Shown: positions 1-11,392 of the stretch, one piece after another
Layout of the letters: each line of letters begins with the position of its first letter
How positions within the stretch are numbered: position 1 is the first letter of the stretch
Source: Mactra quadrangularis
Taxonomy: Eukaryota > Mollusca > Bivalvia > Venerida > Mactridae
Reading direction: 5' to 3'
Length of the DNA stretch: 64,000 bases
Assembly (NCBI GenBank): GCA_025267735.1
Contig: CM046307.1
Coordinates: 33,409,231-33,473,230, forward strand
Translations under genes and position numbers: made by a program
The notes under the pieces: model-generated
What the model was told of the DNA's origin: nothing
Seen by the model: the letters and a program-made list of their open reading frames with translations, nothing else
Database searches by the model: none

Positions 1-627
1 TTAACTTGAAACACATTCATCAACAATCACAACCGTATCCCTTGGAAACGGATGTTGCATGGAGCCAAGCCGCTGGTATTTGTGATTAGTTGTGCATCTT
101 GGAGTACAGATGTTTTTATCGTCCATGGTTGAATTTTATTTAACCGTCGGTGCATCATACATGAGCCCTACTTATTTAAATACTCGAAAACAATCGTACA
201 TGGATACGGGTTAGTTATCTGTTATTTATCTCAAGAACAGAAATGAGAATACGGGATTTATGTATGCGCCACTGACAGTTGAATGCATTTTAACAATGAA
301 CGATTCGTCAATATCTGTGCTGAGTTCAGTTACCGCGAACGTTACAAAACTTCCGTCACGATACATTCGGAACTCCTTGGCCATTTGCTGCGAATAATCT
401 CGGACATACTCAGATGCTTTTTTGAGACTTCCGGTGTTGAAGTAAACAGATATGTGGCCGAGAAGTTCCGACTGTATCGTTATGTAACGTTCTATTACGT
501 TTTGTGTAATTGAACACATATGCAGTGTGTTAAAAAACTGGTGACATTCGGAACACTTCTTCTGTTCATTGAATGAAAGAATAAACAGCCGAGGAGCTCC
601 GAATGGAAAGGTTCTTGACACGAGCTA
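1..627. other. Left-edge non-coding sequence with a decayed M1 hairpin element
   Basis: No gene is supported. Open frames on both strands around 226-621 come from the inverted-repeat element at about 318-520, which reads similarly on both strands. The stretch 235-285 resembles the inverted repeat near 31.97 kb (shared TTATGTATGCGCCA). Confidence 0.5.
318..520. mobile_element. MITE family M1, decayed copy
   Basis: Foldback copy starting near GTTCAGTTACCGCGAACG and ending near its reverse complement (TGTGTAATTGAAC). It shares CATTCGGAACTCCTTGGCCA and GCGAATAATCTCGGACAT with the better copies at 7,928-8,246 and 5,746-6,026. No transposase is encoded, so it is a non-autonomous element. The superfamily is not assigned. 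Confidence 0.6.
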
Positions 628-2738
628 TAGGAAATAAACGGAAATTCCGTATTCTTAGACAACTGTTCAAGAAAAGGCTAGAGACACGGAAATTCCGTAT
701 TCCTAGACAACTATACAAGGAGAGGCTAGAGACGCGGAAATTCCGTATTCCTAGACAATTATTGAAGTAGAGGCTAGAGATACGGAAATTCCATATTCCT
801 AGACAGCTATACAATGTGAAGCTAGAGTCACGGAAATTCCGTATTGCTAAACAACTATTCAAGTAGAGGCTAGAGACACGGAAATTCCGTATTCCTTGAC
901 AACTATTTAATTAGAGGCTAGAGTCACGGAAATTCCGTATTTCTATACAACTATTCAAGAAGAGGCTAAAGACACGGAAATTCTGTATTCCTAGACAATT
1001 ATTCATGTAGAGGCTAGAGACACGGAAATTCAGTATTCCTAGATAACTATACAATGAGGAGCTAGAGTCACGGAAATTCCGTATTCCTAGATAACTTAAA
1101 AATGGGGAGCTAGAGTCACGGAAATTCCGTATTCCTAGACAACCTTCTAATAAGAGGCTAGAGACCCGGAAATTTCGTATTCATAGAAAACTATTTATAA
1201 AGAGGCCAGGATTCCGTATTCCTAGACAGCTTTACAGTGAGAAGCTAGAATCACGGAAATTCCGTAATGCTATACAATTATTCAAGTAGAGGCTAGAGAC
1301 ACTGAAATTTCGTTTTCCTAGACAACTATTTATAAAGAGGCTAGATACGCGGAAATTCCGTATTCCTAGACAGCTATACAGTGAGGAGCTAACGTCACGG
1401 AAATTCCGTATTTCTATAAAACTATTCAAGTAGAGTCTAGAGACACGGAAATTCCGTATTCCTAGACAACTATTTGATAAGAGGCTAGAGACACGGAAAT
1501 TCCGTATTCCTTGACAACTATTTAATAAGAGGCTAGAGTCACGGATGTTCCGTATTCCTAGACAGCTATATAATGAGGAGCTATAGTCACGGAAATTCCG
1601 TATTGCTATACAATATTCAAGTAGAGGCAAGAGACACGGAAATTCCGTATTCCTAGACAACAATACAATGAGGACCTAGAGACACGGAAATTCCGTATTC
1701 CTAGACAACTTTACAAGGAAAGGCTAGAGACACTGAGGACCTAGAGACACGGAAATTCCGTATTCCTAGATAACTTAAAAATGGGGAGCTAGAGTCACGG
1801 AAATTCCGTATTCCTAGACAACTTTCTAATAAGAGGCTAGAGACCCGGAAATTTCGTTCTCATAGAAAACTACAATTAGGAGCTAGAGTATCGGAAATTC
1901 CGTTTTCCTAGACAACTTTTCAAGTTGAGGCTGTAAACACGGAAATTCCGTATTCCTAGATGACTTATAAATGAGAAGCTAGAGTCACGGAAATTCCGTA
2001 TTCCTATGCCTCTATATACATGTAAGTAGAGGCTAGAGACACGTAAATTCCGTATTCATAGACAACTTAACCAGGATAGGCTGAAGACACGGAAATTCCG
2101 TATTCATAGACAACTTAACCAGGATAGGCTGAAGACACGGAAATTCCGTATTCATAGACAACTTAACCAGGATAGGCTGAAGACACGTAAATTCCGTATT
2201 CATAGACAACTTAACCAGGATAGGCTGAAGACACGGAAATTCCGTATTCATAGACAACTATACAATGAAGAGCTAGGGTCACGGAAATTCCCTATGCATA
2301 GATAACTATACAATTAGGAGCTAAAGTCGCGGAAATTCCGTATTCCCAGACAACTTAACAATAAGGAGCAAGAATCACGGAAATTCCGTTTTCCTAGACA
2401 ACTACTCGAGGAGAGGCCAGGGTCACGGAAATTCCGTATTCTTAGATAACTTTACAATGAGGAGCTAAAGTCACGGGAATTCCGTATTCCTAAGCAACTA
2501 TTCAAGTAGAGGCTAGAGACACGGAAATTCCGTATTCCAAGACAACTATTCAATAAAGAGGTAGAGTCACGGAAAATCCGTATTTCTAGACAATTATACA
2601 AGGAGAGGCTAGAGACACGGAATTTCCGTATTCCTAGATAACTGTACAATGAGGAGCTAGAGACACGGTTATTCCGTATTCCTAGGCAAATTTATAAAGA
2701 GAGGCTAGTGTCACAGAAATTTTGCATTTCTTAACAAA
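628..2738. repeat. 48-bp minisatellite (about 43 units) with a CGGAAATTCCG palindrome
   Basis: Tandem units of 48 bp of the form CTAGACAACTATTCAAGTAG, then AGGCTAGAGACACGGAAATTCCGTATTC. Most units contain ACGGAA-A-TTCCGT, a palindrome with 6-bp arms and a 1-nt centre. A homogenised sub-array at about 2,033-2,257 uses a variant with TTAACCAGGATAGG. Because 48 is 16 codons, minus-strand frames stay open and give periodic pseudo-peptides (core CLGIRNFRVSSL), which I treat as artefacts. The array ends 2-3 bp before FB copy A. Confidence 0.95.
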
Positions 2739-2740
2739 TA

Positions 2741-5262
2741 AAGCTCTGTTGAACCTCATTTTTCACAACCCGTGTTTTTCACAACTTGTGAAAAACGCGT
2801 ACGCATTTTTCACAACTTGGGTGTAAAAACACTATAGCATACAAATTTCATACGAGCATAGAAACGCATTTTTCACAACTTCAAATGTGACGTAAAAAGT
2901 CTTTGAAAATTTTGAGTTTTTTGGTACTAACGCGTTTTTCACACATGTGACTTTTTTAGATGCTAGCTGTAAGTTAGTAAGTAGGTTTTTTTCATTTTTG
3001 TGACATGTTTTATGACAATATTACAAACATGAAAACAACATGAAAAGTATTTACAGAACAGAACAGAACATTAGTTTATTCAAGAAACGTGTACATAGTA
3101 CATAGTTTTGATTATAAAGTAAGTACAGATAAACACGAGACTCAGTGGGTGTAAGAACCACTCTTGCAAAAACGATTTTTTGTGAAACACGAGGTTTAAA
3201 GTTTGTTAAAACCCGTTTTGTAATAAAAGCCCGAATTGTTTTAATTATTACAAAACGGGTTATTACAAGAGTAATTGAACATACAAACGCAATTTGTAAT
3301 CAAATCCCGAAATGTAATAAAATGCCTAGTTTTATTAATTTCATCATAAAATATAGTACGATACTTTGAATTATTGGTAAGGAAAGAAAATAATGTTTGA
3401 CAAACAAACATAAATGTTCAAATAGACAAATTACTTACATTCGTCATATTAATTTGAAGATTTCGTCAGAAAAACAAGTTGTCATATTATATTGCAAAAC
3501 GAGTATTTAAAAAGTGGTTGAACTTACCAACCCCTTTATTATAAATAATTATTACAATTCGGGGTTATATCACAAAACGGGTTTAAGCAAACGTTGAGAA
3601 AAAACAAGAGCGTAATTTTTACAGGTTGTGAAAAACACGGTGTGTGAAAAATGAGGTTCAACGTTTGAACCTCATTTTTCACAGAACGCGTTTTTCACAA
3701 CCTGTGAAGAGCACGTTTGTGAAAAACGAGGACCGGGAATATATTGTCGGCCTCGAGGTTTTATCGGCACACTTTCTCAGCAATTTTGTAACGAATTCCA
3801 ATATTGAGCGACGGTAAAAAATTTGACAATTAAATTAATACCTCTGAAACTGACCACAGTGTAACAATTCACAAAATATAACTCAAAATTATCAAAAGTG
3901 AATAAATAAAAATCGATGACCTTCACTTTTATATATCAATTATATAAGCTATAACCATATTTATTTAAGTTTGATATGCATGCATCTTCCCAACATGTAA
4001 ACCTTTTTTACCAACTGTATATCTTACCAAAATGTGAAATAATGTAGAATCTTCATGTTGCCAGCTATGCACAATATATAAATATTAGTGTCAGAATGGA
4101 TAATGGGTTATGTGCTTCATGCCCCAAGAGTCGCTAGTTTGAACTTAAACGACTAAGGCTAGGTAGAAGTTGCTATGGACATAAATGTTACCATGGATAT
4201 TCGTGCTGTTTCTAGGGAGCGTAACGTAGGATGCTGGGACCTAAATGTTTGCTAGAAGCATTAAAGTAATAACTATTGGCAATGAAAAAGTTTCAATGAA
4301 AGTGTGTTAGAGCAGCTGCTATGGACCTCGAGGCGGTCGCTTTGGATGCGAAGCTTGTTAATATGGACATTATAACAGTACCATGGGGCATGTGTGCTTA
4401 ATATGTACCATAAGATGGTTTCTCTATTCGCGTAAGTGGTTGCTTGCACGTAAAGGTGGTTAAATAAAGCACGAATCTGGCTGGTGGAAGACCTTAGGGT
4501 GGATGCGACATATTGCTTCCATGTGCGACGTTAACCATCAAAATGATATATGAAACAAAACTGAAACATTAATTTTGTTTATCATAATATACTTTAAAGT
4601 ATACTTTGGTATTGACTCGTGTTGTGAAAATTGCGTTAGGACTAAAAATCGAAAAAAATGTCTAACGTAATTTTCACATTGCTCATTTGTGAAAAACGCG
4701 TACGCAATTTTCACAAGTTGTGAAAATTACTAACGTGTTTTTCACAAGTTGTGAAAATTGCGTACGCGTTTTTCACAAGTTGTGAAAAACACGGGTTGTG
4801 AAAAATGAGGTTCAACAAACGTTGAACCTCATTTTTCACAAACCGTGATTTTCACAAGTAATGAGGTTCAACGATTGGTAGAACCCGTTTTGTAATAAAA
4901 ACCCGAACTGTAATAATTGATACAAAACTATATATTGTATACACATGTATCTATCATGTCAACCTGGTGGTGACAAATAGACCCATTTGTTATATTGTCA
5001 TAACACAATTCTTACTTACTTTGACTTACTTACAAATTTACTTACTTACAGCTAGCAACAAAAAAACTAACATGTGTGAAAAATGCGTTCGTACCAAAAA
5101 ACTCAAATTTTTTGAACACTTTTTTCGTCAATTTTGAAGTTGTTAAAAATGCGTTTCTACGCTTGTATGAAATTTGTATGCTAACGTGCTTTTCACACAA
5201 GTTGTACGCGTTTTTCACAAGTTGTGAAAAACACGGGTTGTGAAAAATGAGGTTTAACAGAG
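2741..5262 (+). mobile_element. FB repeat copy A, foldback-type element with long terminal inverted repeats
   Basis: The left end (2,741, AGCTCTGTTGAACCTC) and right end (5,262, GAGGTTTAACAGAGCT) are inverted copies, and the similarity continues inward for about 230 bp to the GCTAGCTGTAAGT / ACTTACAGCTAGC pair. The termini are full of short palindromes such as TGTGAAAAACGCGTACGC and TTTTTCACAA. Internal inverted junctions (TGAGGTTCAAC at about 3,662, 4,815 and 4,870) show a composite structure. A rearranged inverted copy lies at 53.1-56.1 kb. No transposase ORF is present. The element class is unknown; a foldback or non-autonomous DNA transposon is the best description. Confidence 0.8.
3057..3116 (-). 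mobile_element. 60-bp 3'-end fragment of a LINE with (GAACA)n tail, inserted in FB copy A
   Basis: FB copy B lacks these 60 bp. They are bounded by AAGTATTTACAG (3,045-3,056) and AAGTAAGTACAG (3,117-3,128), a 12-bp target duplication with two mismatches. The insert starts with repeated GAACA on the plus strand, so on the minus strand it ends AATAAACTAATGTTCTGTT. This resembles the 3' end of the truncated LINE at 58.37 kb. Confidence 0.75.
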
Positions 5263-5676
5263 CTCCGAATATATTTCACGTTTTAAGTTTTTGTTTAAGT
5301 TAATTATGCTGTTTAATTTATGAGAAATTAAACCAAACTTATTTGTGAAAATTAAACGATTATTTCAACTTTGCTAGAGTTACGTTAATTGACGTAAATA
5401 GTGTAAAATGTATATTTATTATGCTCTTCTTCTATGACTAATAGTCATTAGCTTCAAAGCAACTGGGTAAAGTGAACTATGCAGCTTATTCAAAATTTTG
5501 CTCTGGTATAAGCAATTTTGAAGCAGATTGATTTATTTCTATACATTAACAAAAGTAGTGTATACCTTATAGTAGCCAAATTTTTTACATTAACAACATT
5601 ACTCTTAGACCATATAATGTTCATTTACGCTACATTACCATGATTACGCCTAACATACTTTATGTACATAGGTCTT

Positions 5677-6243
5677 CATTCGGAACTACCTCGGCGATCA
5701 TCTACGAAGATAAACTTCGGAAGTCAGACGTAGTAGGAATACAATTGTACAACTAGTAGCGTGTTCAGTTACCGCGAACGTTACAAAACGATAATCTCAG
5801 ACATATTTAGACGCTATTTTGAAACTACCCGTGTTGAAGTACACAAATATATGATTGTTTAGGCATTGAGTGATGTTTCGTTTTTAGTTCGTAAATTTTG
5901 AAACATCACTCATTGCCTTAACGATCGCATATCTGTATTAGATTAGATTATTCGCAGCGAATGACCGAGGAATTCCAAATGTATCGTTATGTAACGCTCT
6001 GTAACATTTAGTGTAATTGAACAGACAGGTAATTACGTCCAGCGACTGTAATTTTCATTTCAACATATAATGATAACATTGTTACACGCTCTAGCACATC
6101 ATTTCATCAGGACAATGTCTCGTATTTCTGTGCAAGTCAGACTATATTACCATAAAACCAAATTTATATAGATCTACTTTTTCACCTAATGATATCCGAG
6201 GTTTATCTGCGTAGAAGATCGCCGAGGTAGTTCCGAAATGATC
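5677..6243. mobile_element. MITE family M2, interrupted by a nested M1 copy
   Basis: The terminal inverted repeat CATTCGGAACTACCTCGGCG at 5,677 is matched by its complement ending at about 6,240. GGTCTT flanks the element on both sides (5,671-5,676 and 6,244-6,249). Compared with the intact M2 copy at 8,570-8,850, it contains about 280 extra bp between ACAAT (5,745) and CAGGTAAT, which are an M1 element. Confidence 0.8.
5746..6026. mobile_element. MITE family M1, nested inside M2
   Basis: Hairpin element with TAGTAGCGTGTTCAGTTACC at its left and TGTAATTGAACAGACAG at its right. The centre holds a second hairpin (GGCATTGAGTGATGTTT / AAACATCACTCATTGCC). Boundaries come from alignment to the uninterrupted M2 copy. 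Confidence 0.75.
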
Positions 6244-6249
6244 GGTCTT

Positions 6250-7925
6250 ATTCCTTTAAATGTAAATGCGTTTAGTGTGGTGATACTAGCATCACGGTGG
6301 TCGAGCTAAAATTCCAAAGAGCTTGAATCCTAGTTTACGGTGAGTTTCACAAGTATACCGCTAGCAAGCGATTTGAGCCTTGGTATCCTTAATTTGAAAT
6401 CACATACGTATTACTTTTGGCGTAAGAAGGGTACCAGGACACAAAGCGCTAGGTAGCGATATGATTAGGAAACTCTTCTACGTTTTACACTCCTTTAAAC
6501 GTCGTTTATACTACAGCCAAAAGACGTTGACCAATTTAATTTTTACAGACAATGATCCAAAAAGTTTATTCATGGCATATTGTATAGCACAACCTCTCTT
6601 GAACAACACTAACTAGGAGATTCTAAAATTGGTTGCTGTTCAGAGGTTGTTGTTCTGCAGAGGTTAAAGTCAATTAAAAGTATGCAAAAGGAAATATCAA
6701 AATACGTAGTAGTGTTGAGGATTTGTTCTGTAGAGGACGCTTTGCAGAGGTTATACTGTACATTATTATCGTACTTAACTATTCAGCGAAATTGTACACT
6801 TTTCAAAAATGGTCAGACGTTCTAATTACAACTTCTAACTCTTCGAGAAAAACTGGTAAAAGCCTTTGGAATTTTAGCTTGACGATTCACGTGACGGCAG
6901 TGGTTTATAAGTGACGTAAATGGGTGAGGAGTTTGGGCATCACCAATTGAATGTCAATATATTGCAACGGTTTTCTGATCTGAAACGCCTAAAGCCAACA
7001 CTTCTTAACCCATTCGGAACACCTTAATCTTTCATGAAAGAATAATCTCGGAAGGATTCGCGGGCGTCCACATAGAGTTATTGCTACGTACGCTAGGCGA
7101 AGCACATGTGAGGCACGTACTAGTCAATGCAAAATAGTACTTGTCGTAAACACACAAGGCTTTCTAAAACACGCGTTTGCATTTTATATTGGTGACTATG
7201 TAATGTTCAGCGTTATCAAGAAATCGAGTATTTCAAATTTATGAACTAAAATCGAGACATTAATCTTTACCTCAAAGATAGTGGATTTGTATACTTCGAT
7301 ACCGGTTATTGTTTCAACATTTGACACAAAGATAGTTTCATAATGGCGTCTAAATAACTCCGAGGTTATTAGTAGTGAATGGTCTTTACCTTGAGTCAGG
7401 TAGTCTGTTCAATTATCCCGAACGTTCTGTAACGTTAGGATCGGAACAACTCAAACCAAAGACAACAACCCAGTTGGCCAACTTTTGGTTGAATCATCTT
7501 AATAGTTGAATTGTCCCTTACCCGTAACGTTCGCTAACAGTCGTTACTGAGCTCGCCGAGGGATTCAAAATGAGAACTGGGTCCAAGGTTAGAATACTAA
7601 AGAGGTGACTCCAAACTCAAAAGTTCTCAACAGTTTTTTTCAATGTGAATCAGGAAGCGTCTTAGAAAACGCAAGTAAGAAGCTAGCAGTATGTATAGTG
7701 CGTACAAAAAACAAAACGTGTTTTGGTAAACATTAAAATTGAGACAATTCATTTCAGGGGTAAGCAGTATTGAAAATGAAATTTGTGTAATTCATTTTAA
7801 CAAAATTAGCATGTTTGATAAACAACCACCACTGTAAGTCATGCTTGTTGTATAGTAGAACGCTTTCCATTACATCAACAACTAAGACACAAGTAAAACA
7901 TATTACAATTGTTTATTTTAAAGTC
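6250..7925. other. Non-coding stretch with a degenerate M1-like piece
   Basis: No supported gene. Around 7,405-7,570 the motifs CTGTTCAATTATCCCGAACG, CTGTAACGTTAGG and the opposing CGTAACGTTCGC look like a decayed M1 hairpin. GTGCGTACAAAAAACAAAAC (about 7,699) recurs as a near copy at 60.5 kb. Nothing else is recognisable. Confidence 0.5.
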
Positions 7926-7927
7926 AT

Positions 7928-8246
7928 CCAGTAGCGTGTTCAGTTATCGCAAACGTTACAGAACGTTACATAGCGATACATTCGGAACTCCTTGGCCATT
8001 CCCTGCGAATAATCTAATACACAAATATGCGACCGTTAAGGCAATGAGTGATGTTGTAAAATTTACGGACTAAACACGAAATATCACTCAATGGCTACAC
8101 GATCATATATTTGTTTACTTCAAGACCGGAAGTTTCTAAAAGCGTCTCAATATGTCCGTGATTATTCGCAGCGAATGGCCGATGAGTTCCGAATGTATCG
8201 TTAAGTAACATTTTGTAACGTTCGCGGTAACTGAATACGCTACTGG
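7928..8246. mobile_element. MITE family M1, best copy (319 bp)
   Basis: Near full-length hairpin. It starts CCAGTAGCGTGTTCAGTTAT and ends with the complement GAATACGCTACTGG. The arms continue through GATACATTCGGAACTCCTTG / GAGTTCCGAATGTATCG and GCGAATAATC / GATTATTCGC. The centre carries a second inverted pair, GGCAATGAGTGATGTT and ATATCACTCAATGGC. No ORF and no clear target duplication. Confidence 0.85.
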
Positions 8247-8360
8247 GCATCCCTTGTCGAGGGTTAATTCATTGTATTGTTATTATAGTGTTTTTTGTAC
8301 GCACTTTAATGATATTTTTGTTTTTCAAGGAACTAGCTTTAAATAAATTTGTATAGTTCC

Positions 8361-8487
8361 TTTTTTTTCTCAACCGTCAAAACATGAATAATTTCACGGT
8401 GACTTCGTGCTCTCTGTGTAACACTTGTGAAGTAGAGATATTGTTTAATCATTCAGCGTGAAATTATTCAAACTGACAGTTGAAAAA
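8361..8487. mobile_element. MITE family M3, short copy
   Basis: The arms CTCAACCGTCAAAACATG and its diverged complement CAAACTGACAGTTGAAAAA enclose about 60 bp. The same arms, with AATAATTTCACGGTGA / CAGCGTGAAATTATT, appear in the nested copy at 9,023-9,253. Confidence 0.7.
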
Positions 8488-8569
8488 CGGACTATATTTT
8501 CGAGTTTTGAGTATGAAATCTCTGTTCAAGTATTGTAACCTCGGTCCAAGATCAAGTGAACTCAAACCT

Positions 8570-8850
8570 CATTCGGAACAACATCGGCGATCATCTACGA
8601 AGATAAATCTCGGAAATCAGACGTAGTAGGAACACAATCAGGTAATCAGGGTCCGGTGACTGTCATTTTTATGTCAACGTTTAATAATAACATTGTTACA
8701 CGCTTTATCACTTCATTTCATCTGCACAATGTCTCACACGTGTAGTTCAGACTATATTACCTTAAAAACCAAAATTCCTAGATCTACTTTTTCACCTTAT
8801 GATATCCGAGGAGTATCTGCGTAAAGATCGCCGAGGTAGTTCCGAATGTC
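8570..8850. mobile_element. MITE family M2, intact copy (281 bp)
   Basis: The inverted ends CATTCGGAACAACATCGGCG and CGCCGAGGTAGTTCCGAATG are flanked by a perfect 7-bp direct repeat CAAACCT (8,563-8,569 and 8,851-8,857). No ORF. Serves as the uninterrupted reference for the 5,677 copy. Confidence 0.85.
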
Positions 8851-8970
8851 CAAACCTATGGAAAATGTGTATTGTCTATGTATTCAATGCCAATATCAAG
8901 CTGTCATAATTCAGTTTTCTCAAACTTTCCAAATGATCCAGTAGTCAAGTATAATAAATGTTGCTAATCT

Positions 8971-9440
8971 TTTTTGTTGGATTGAACGCCGAAGCAACAC
9001 AATTTAAAGGTTATATATTGTCTGTTTTTTCTCAACTGTCAAAGCTTGAATAATTTTATTGTGACTGAATCCATTGTTTTTTTAATTGGCCGCCTAATTG
9101 TTATTAAAATATGTTGACTAAAACATTTCATACGGCATGAGCAGCTTTAATTGTCATATTACACACTTTCGGAAATTCATGGATGTATTACGATTATAGT
9201 TTCAACAACACACATTCACCGCGTAATTATTCATGCTATGACAGTTGAAAAAAACCCCAAACATTTAACGACGGTCGTCAACCTCCTCGCCCTTTCTGGA
9301 AAAGCTTAATCTCTGGATTTAGCAGTTAACCACTTTGTAAGCACAAATTTACTGCCTTCAGTGTCTGGCAATTGTCCTATAAGATTTACAATCAGTTGTA
9401 GGTGGGATATCCGTAGACATTATTTCAACATTTCTCATCT
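8971..9440 (-). mobile_element. SINE-A copy lacking the tRNA head, interrupted by an M3 MITE
   Basis: The 3' part (TTGTTGGATTGAACGCCG, 8,975 on) and the central domain (AACGACGGTCGTCAACCTCC, TCTGGATTTAGCAGTTAACC, from about 9,267) match the SINE-A copy at 14.87 kb. About 240 bp of M3 MITE separate the two parts. The tRNA-like 5' end is missing. Confidence 0.75.
9023..9253. mobile_element. MITE family M3, nested in a SINE
   Basis: The inverted arms TTTTTTCTCAACTGTCAAAG and CTATGACAGTTGAAAAAAAC bound the insert, and the second arm pair AATAATTTTATTGTGA / CGCGTAATTATT is also present. It sits exactly where SINE-A sequence is broken. Confidence 0.75.
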
Positions 9441-10824
9441 TTCCGCTTTTCACAGCGTGCGAAATTCTCAGCTTCCACTGTTCCAGGATCGGTACTGTCA
9501 CATGGTAAACAAATCTTGTTTTTCGCCAATTACCAGACAAATAATTGAGATGCATTAGATAGCACAGTATGAAATAATTATTACTATTACCAGTTCTTAC
9601 AAGGTCATGTGCAAACAATCTGTGCAGAGGATTCAAAGTAAACGATTACAAGTCACAGATAAATGTGGGAGTTTTCGGACTAATAAAATATAATGTGATG
9701 TTTGTTTATGTTCTATATAGACATTTGTACTGTTTGTCTGCTGCAAGAATTTGACGAAATACAACAGTTTGTTTACATTCTGAAGGTCACGTGACTGTAT
9801 ACCTTAAATACCAGCAATAGGGAGATATTTAAATGTAACAACTGCGACTTGTTGTTTACAAGGCGAGAGCATTAATTCGATTTCGTAATTTACCTCTTTT
9901 TCATACATGTACTAATTTAAATGTGTAAACCATACGCACATTATCTAGGGCTGAACGAAACACTATTACATCTCCCTTTATTTTGAATTAGACTTACAAC
10001 AGTGTTTCGTTCATCCCACGAATTTTAACGTTGCCATTTACAGAACAGTAAGCAAAACATTAGAAGGTCCATGGAACTATCATTTTATCAAAAACCAAAA
10101 GATTACCTCTCGCTTTGCACAGCAAGCCGAATAAGTTTCAGTTAAATAGCTTCTACATTTGTAAACAGAAAAAAGACAAACACTCAGAAAGCACACCTTA
10201 TCGTAGAGCAAAATATGCCCAGGTGCGCTTAAAGACCATGCAAATATAATTTAATAGGTACAAACACATAAAAAACATTCTGATGTAATAGTCTTATGTA
10301 TATATGCATAAATAATGTCTGTGATCGTTGGTTTGTTAATTTGTTTCTTGTTGACTCATACAATGACATCTTGTATCTGACTTGTTTATGATTAGCTGAT
10401 AGTAAACGCACCTGAAATGAATATAAAACAAATGTTATATACCATTACAATACAAAAATTCAAAGATTCAGTGTTTAAAGGTAGAATTCCTTTATGACAA
10501 TCACAATTAAAAATGTGATCGACAATAACGCTTTATTTCATAAAGGTAAATGGGAATTTCGCCGGTCAAATGGAACGGTATAGGTGAGTAATAGTTATAC
10601 ATGTATACTAGAATTCCAAAAAAAGCTCTTGTAGTTGAGCTTACATCTATAAAATCACCATAATATGTATCAGTATATGTATGTATTACATAGTTCCATG
10701 TTTTATCAAAAATAGAATAACACGGCCAAACTATCTGAATAGATTTAAATTTTCACATATCTAATGTACAACCATGAATACAATAGGCATCACACATAAA
10801 AATATTAATGTGCTTGATAGTTTT
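9441..10824. other. Unannotated non-coding stretch
   Basis: No gene or known repeat recognised. A small hairpin GACAATCACAATT...AATGTGATCGAC lies near 10,498-10,525. The short open frames here (for example 10,229-10,411 minus) have no recognisable domain. Confidence 0.5.
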
Positions 10825-11108
10825 TGGGTCATTCCAGCTCAAATCAACCAAAATTTTACCAGTGCAAAAAATCGTGAACTCAAAACTTCACGAAAATTGC
10901 CTATGTTCGAACACAAAGTGGCCCAATCAACAGTTCGATATCATTTTCAAATTAGGTATTAAGTATTTTCACACATGTCAAGACCATTAGTATTTCAGAA
11001 AAAACACATAATTACTCTTTCAGAAATTGCATGTCCAAATGCATAAAGTTCAACTAGATCTGGGAGAGGGACATTGCACCCTCTGGTTATTTGAGCTGAA
11101 ATGGTCCA
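10825..11108. mobile_element. MITE family M4 (about 284 bp)
   Basis: The left end TGGGTCATTCCAGCTCAAAT is mirrored by ATTTGAGCTGAAATGGTCCA at the right. The interior is AT-rich with no ORF. No clear target duplication. It is a hairpin MITE by structure only. Confidence 0.65.
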
Positions 11109-11392
11109 TTTTTAGAGTGTGTGTTGCTTATCAACACGCTAGAGGGTTATTTACTGTGGCTAATTCACCCAACCAACTTTATCTTAACCTTTCACGATGA
11201 AACTACAATAGTCTCTATACGGTAGAAAATCGTGATGATTGTCGAATTTTCATAGAATGGTATGACCTGTCGTGATTGGTTGCTGGTCAACAATTCAGAA
11301 ATTTATTCTTTAAGGCAGACAAAACAGCAATGAAGAAATGCTTTCAGACAGTTTTTCATAAGTTAAATTCCTACACTGTATTTCACTAAATT

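Noticed and set aside
566..2649. Minus-strand frames encoding a 16-residue repeat (CLGIRNFRVSSL-type)
   Set aside because: They follow from the 48-bp tandem unit being a multiple of three; no start context, splice site or independent coding signal.
628..2738. Heat-shock-element reading of GAAATTC
   Set aside because: Heat-shock elements need inverted nGAAn units with two bases between GAA and TTC; here there is one.
9358..9636. 92-codon minus-strand frame
   Set aside because: Mostly overlaps SINE-A central sequence; no domain.
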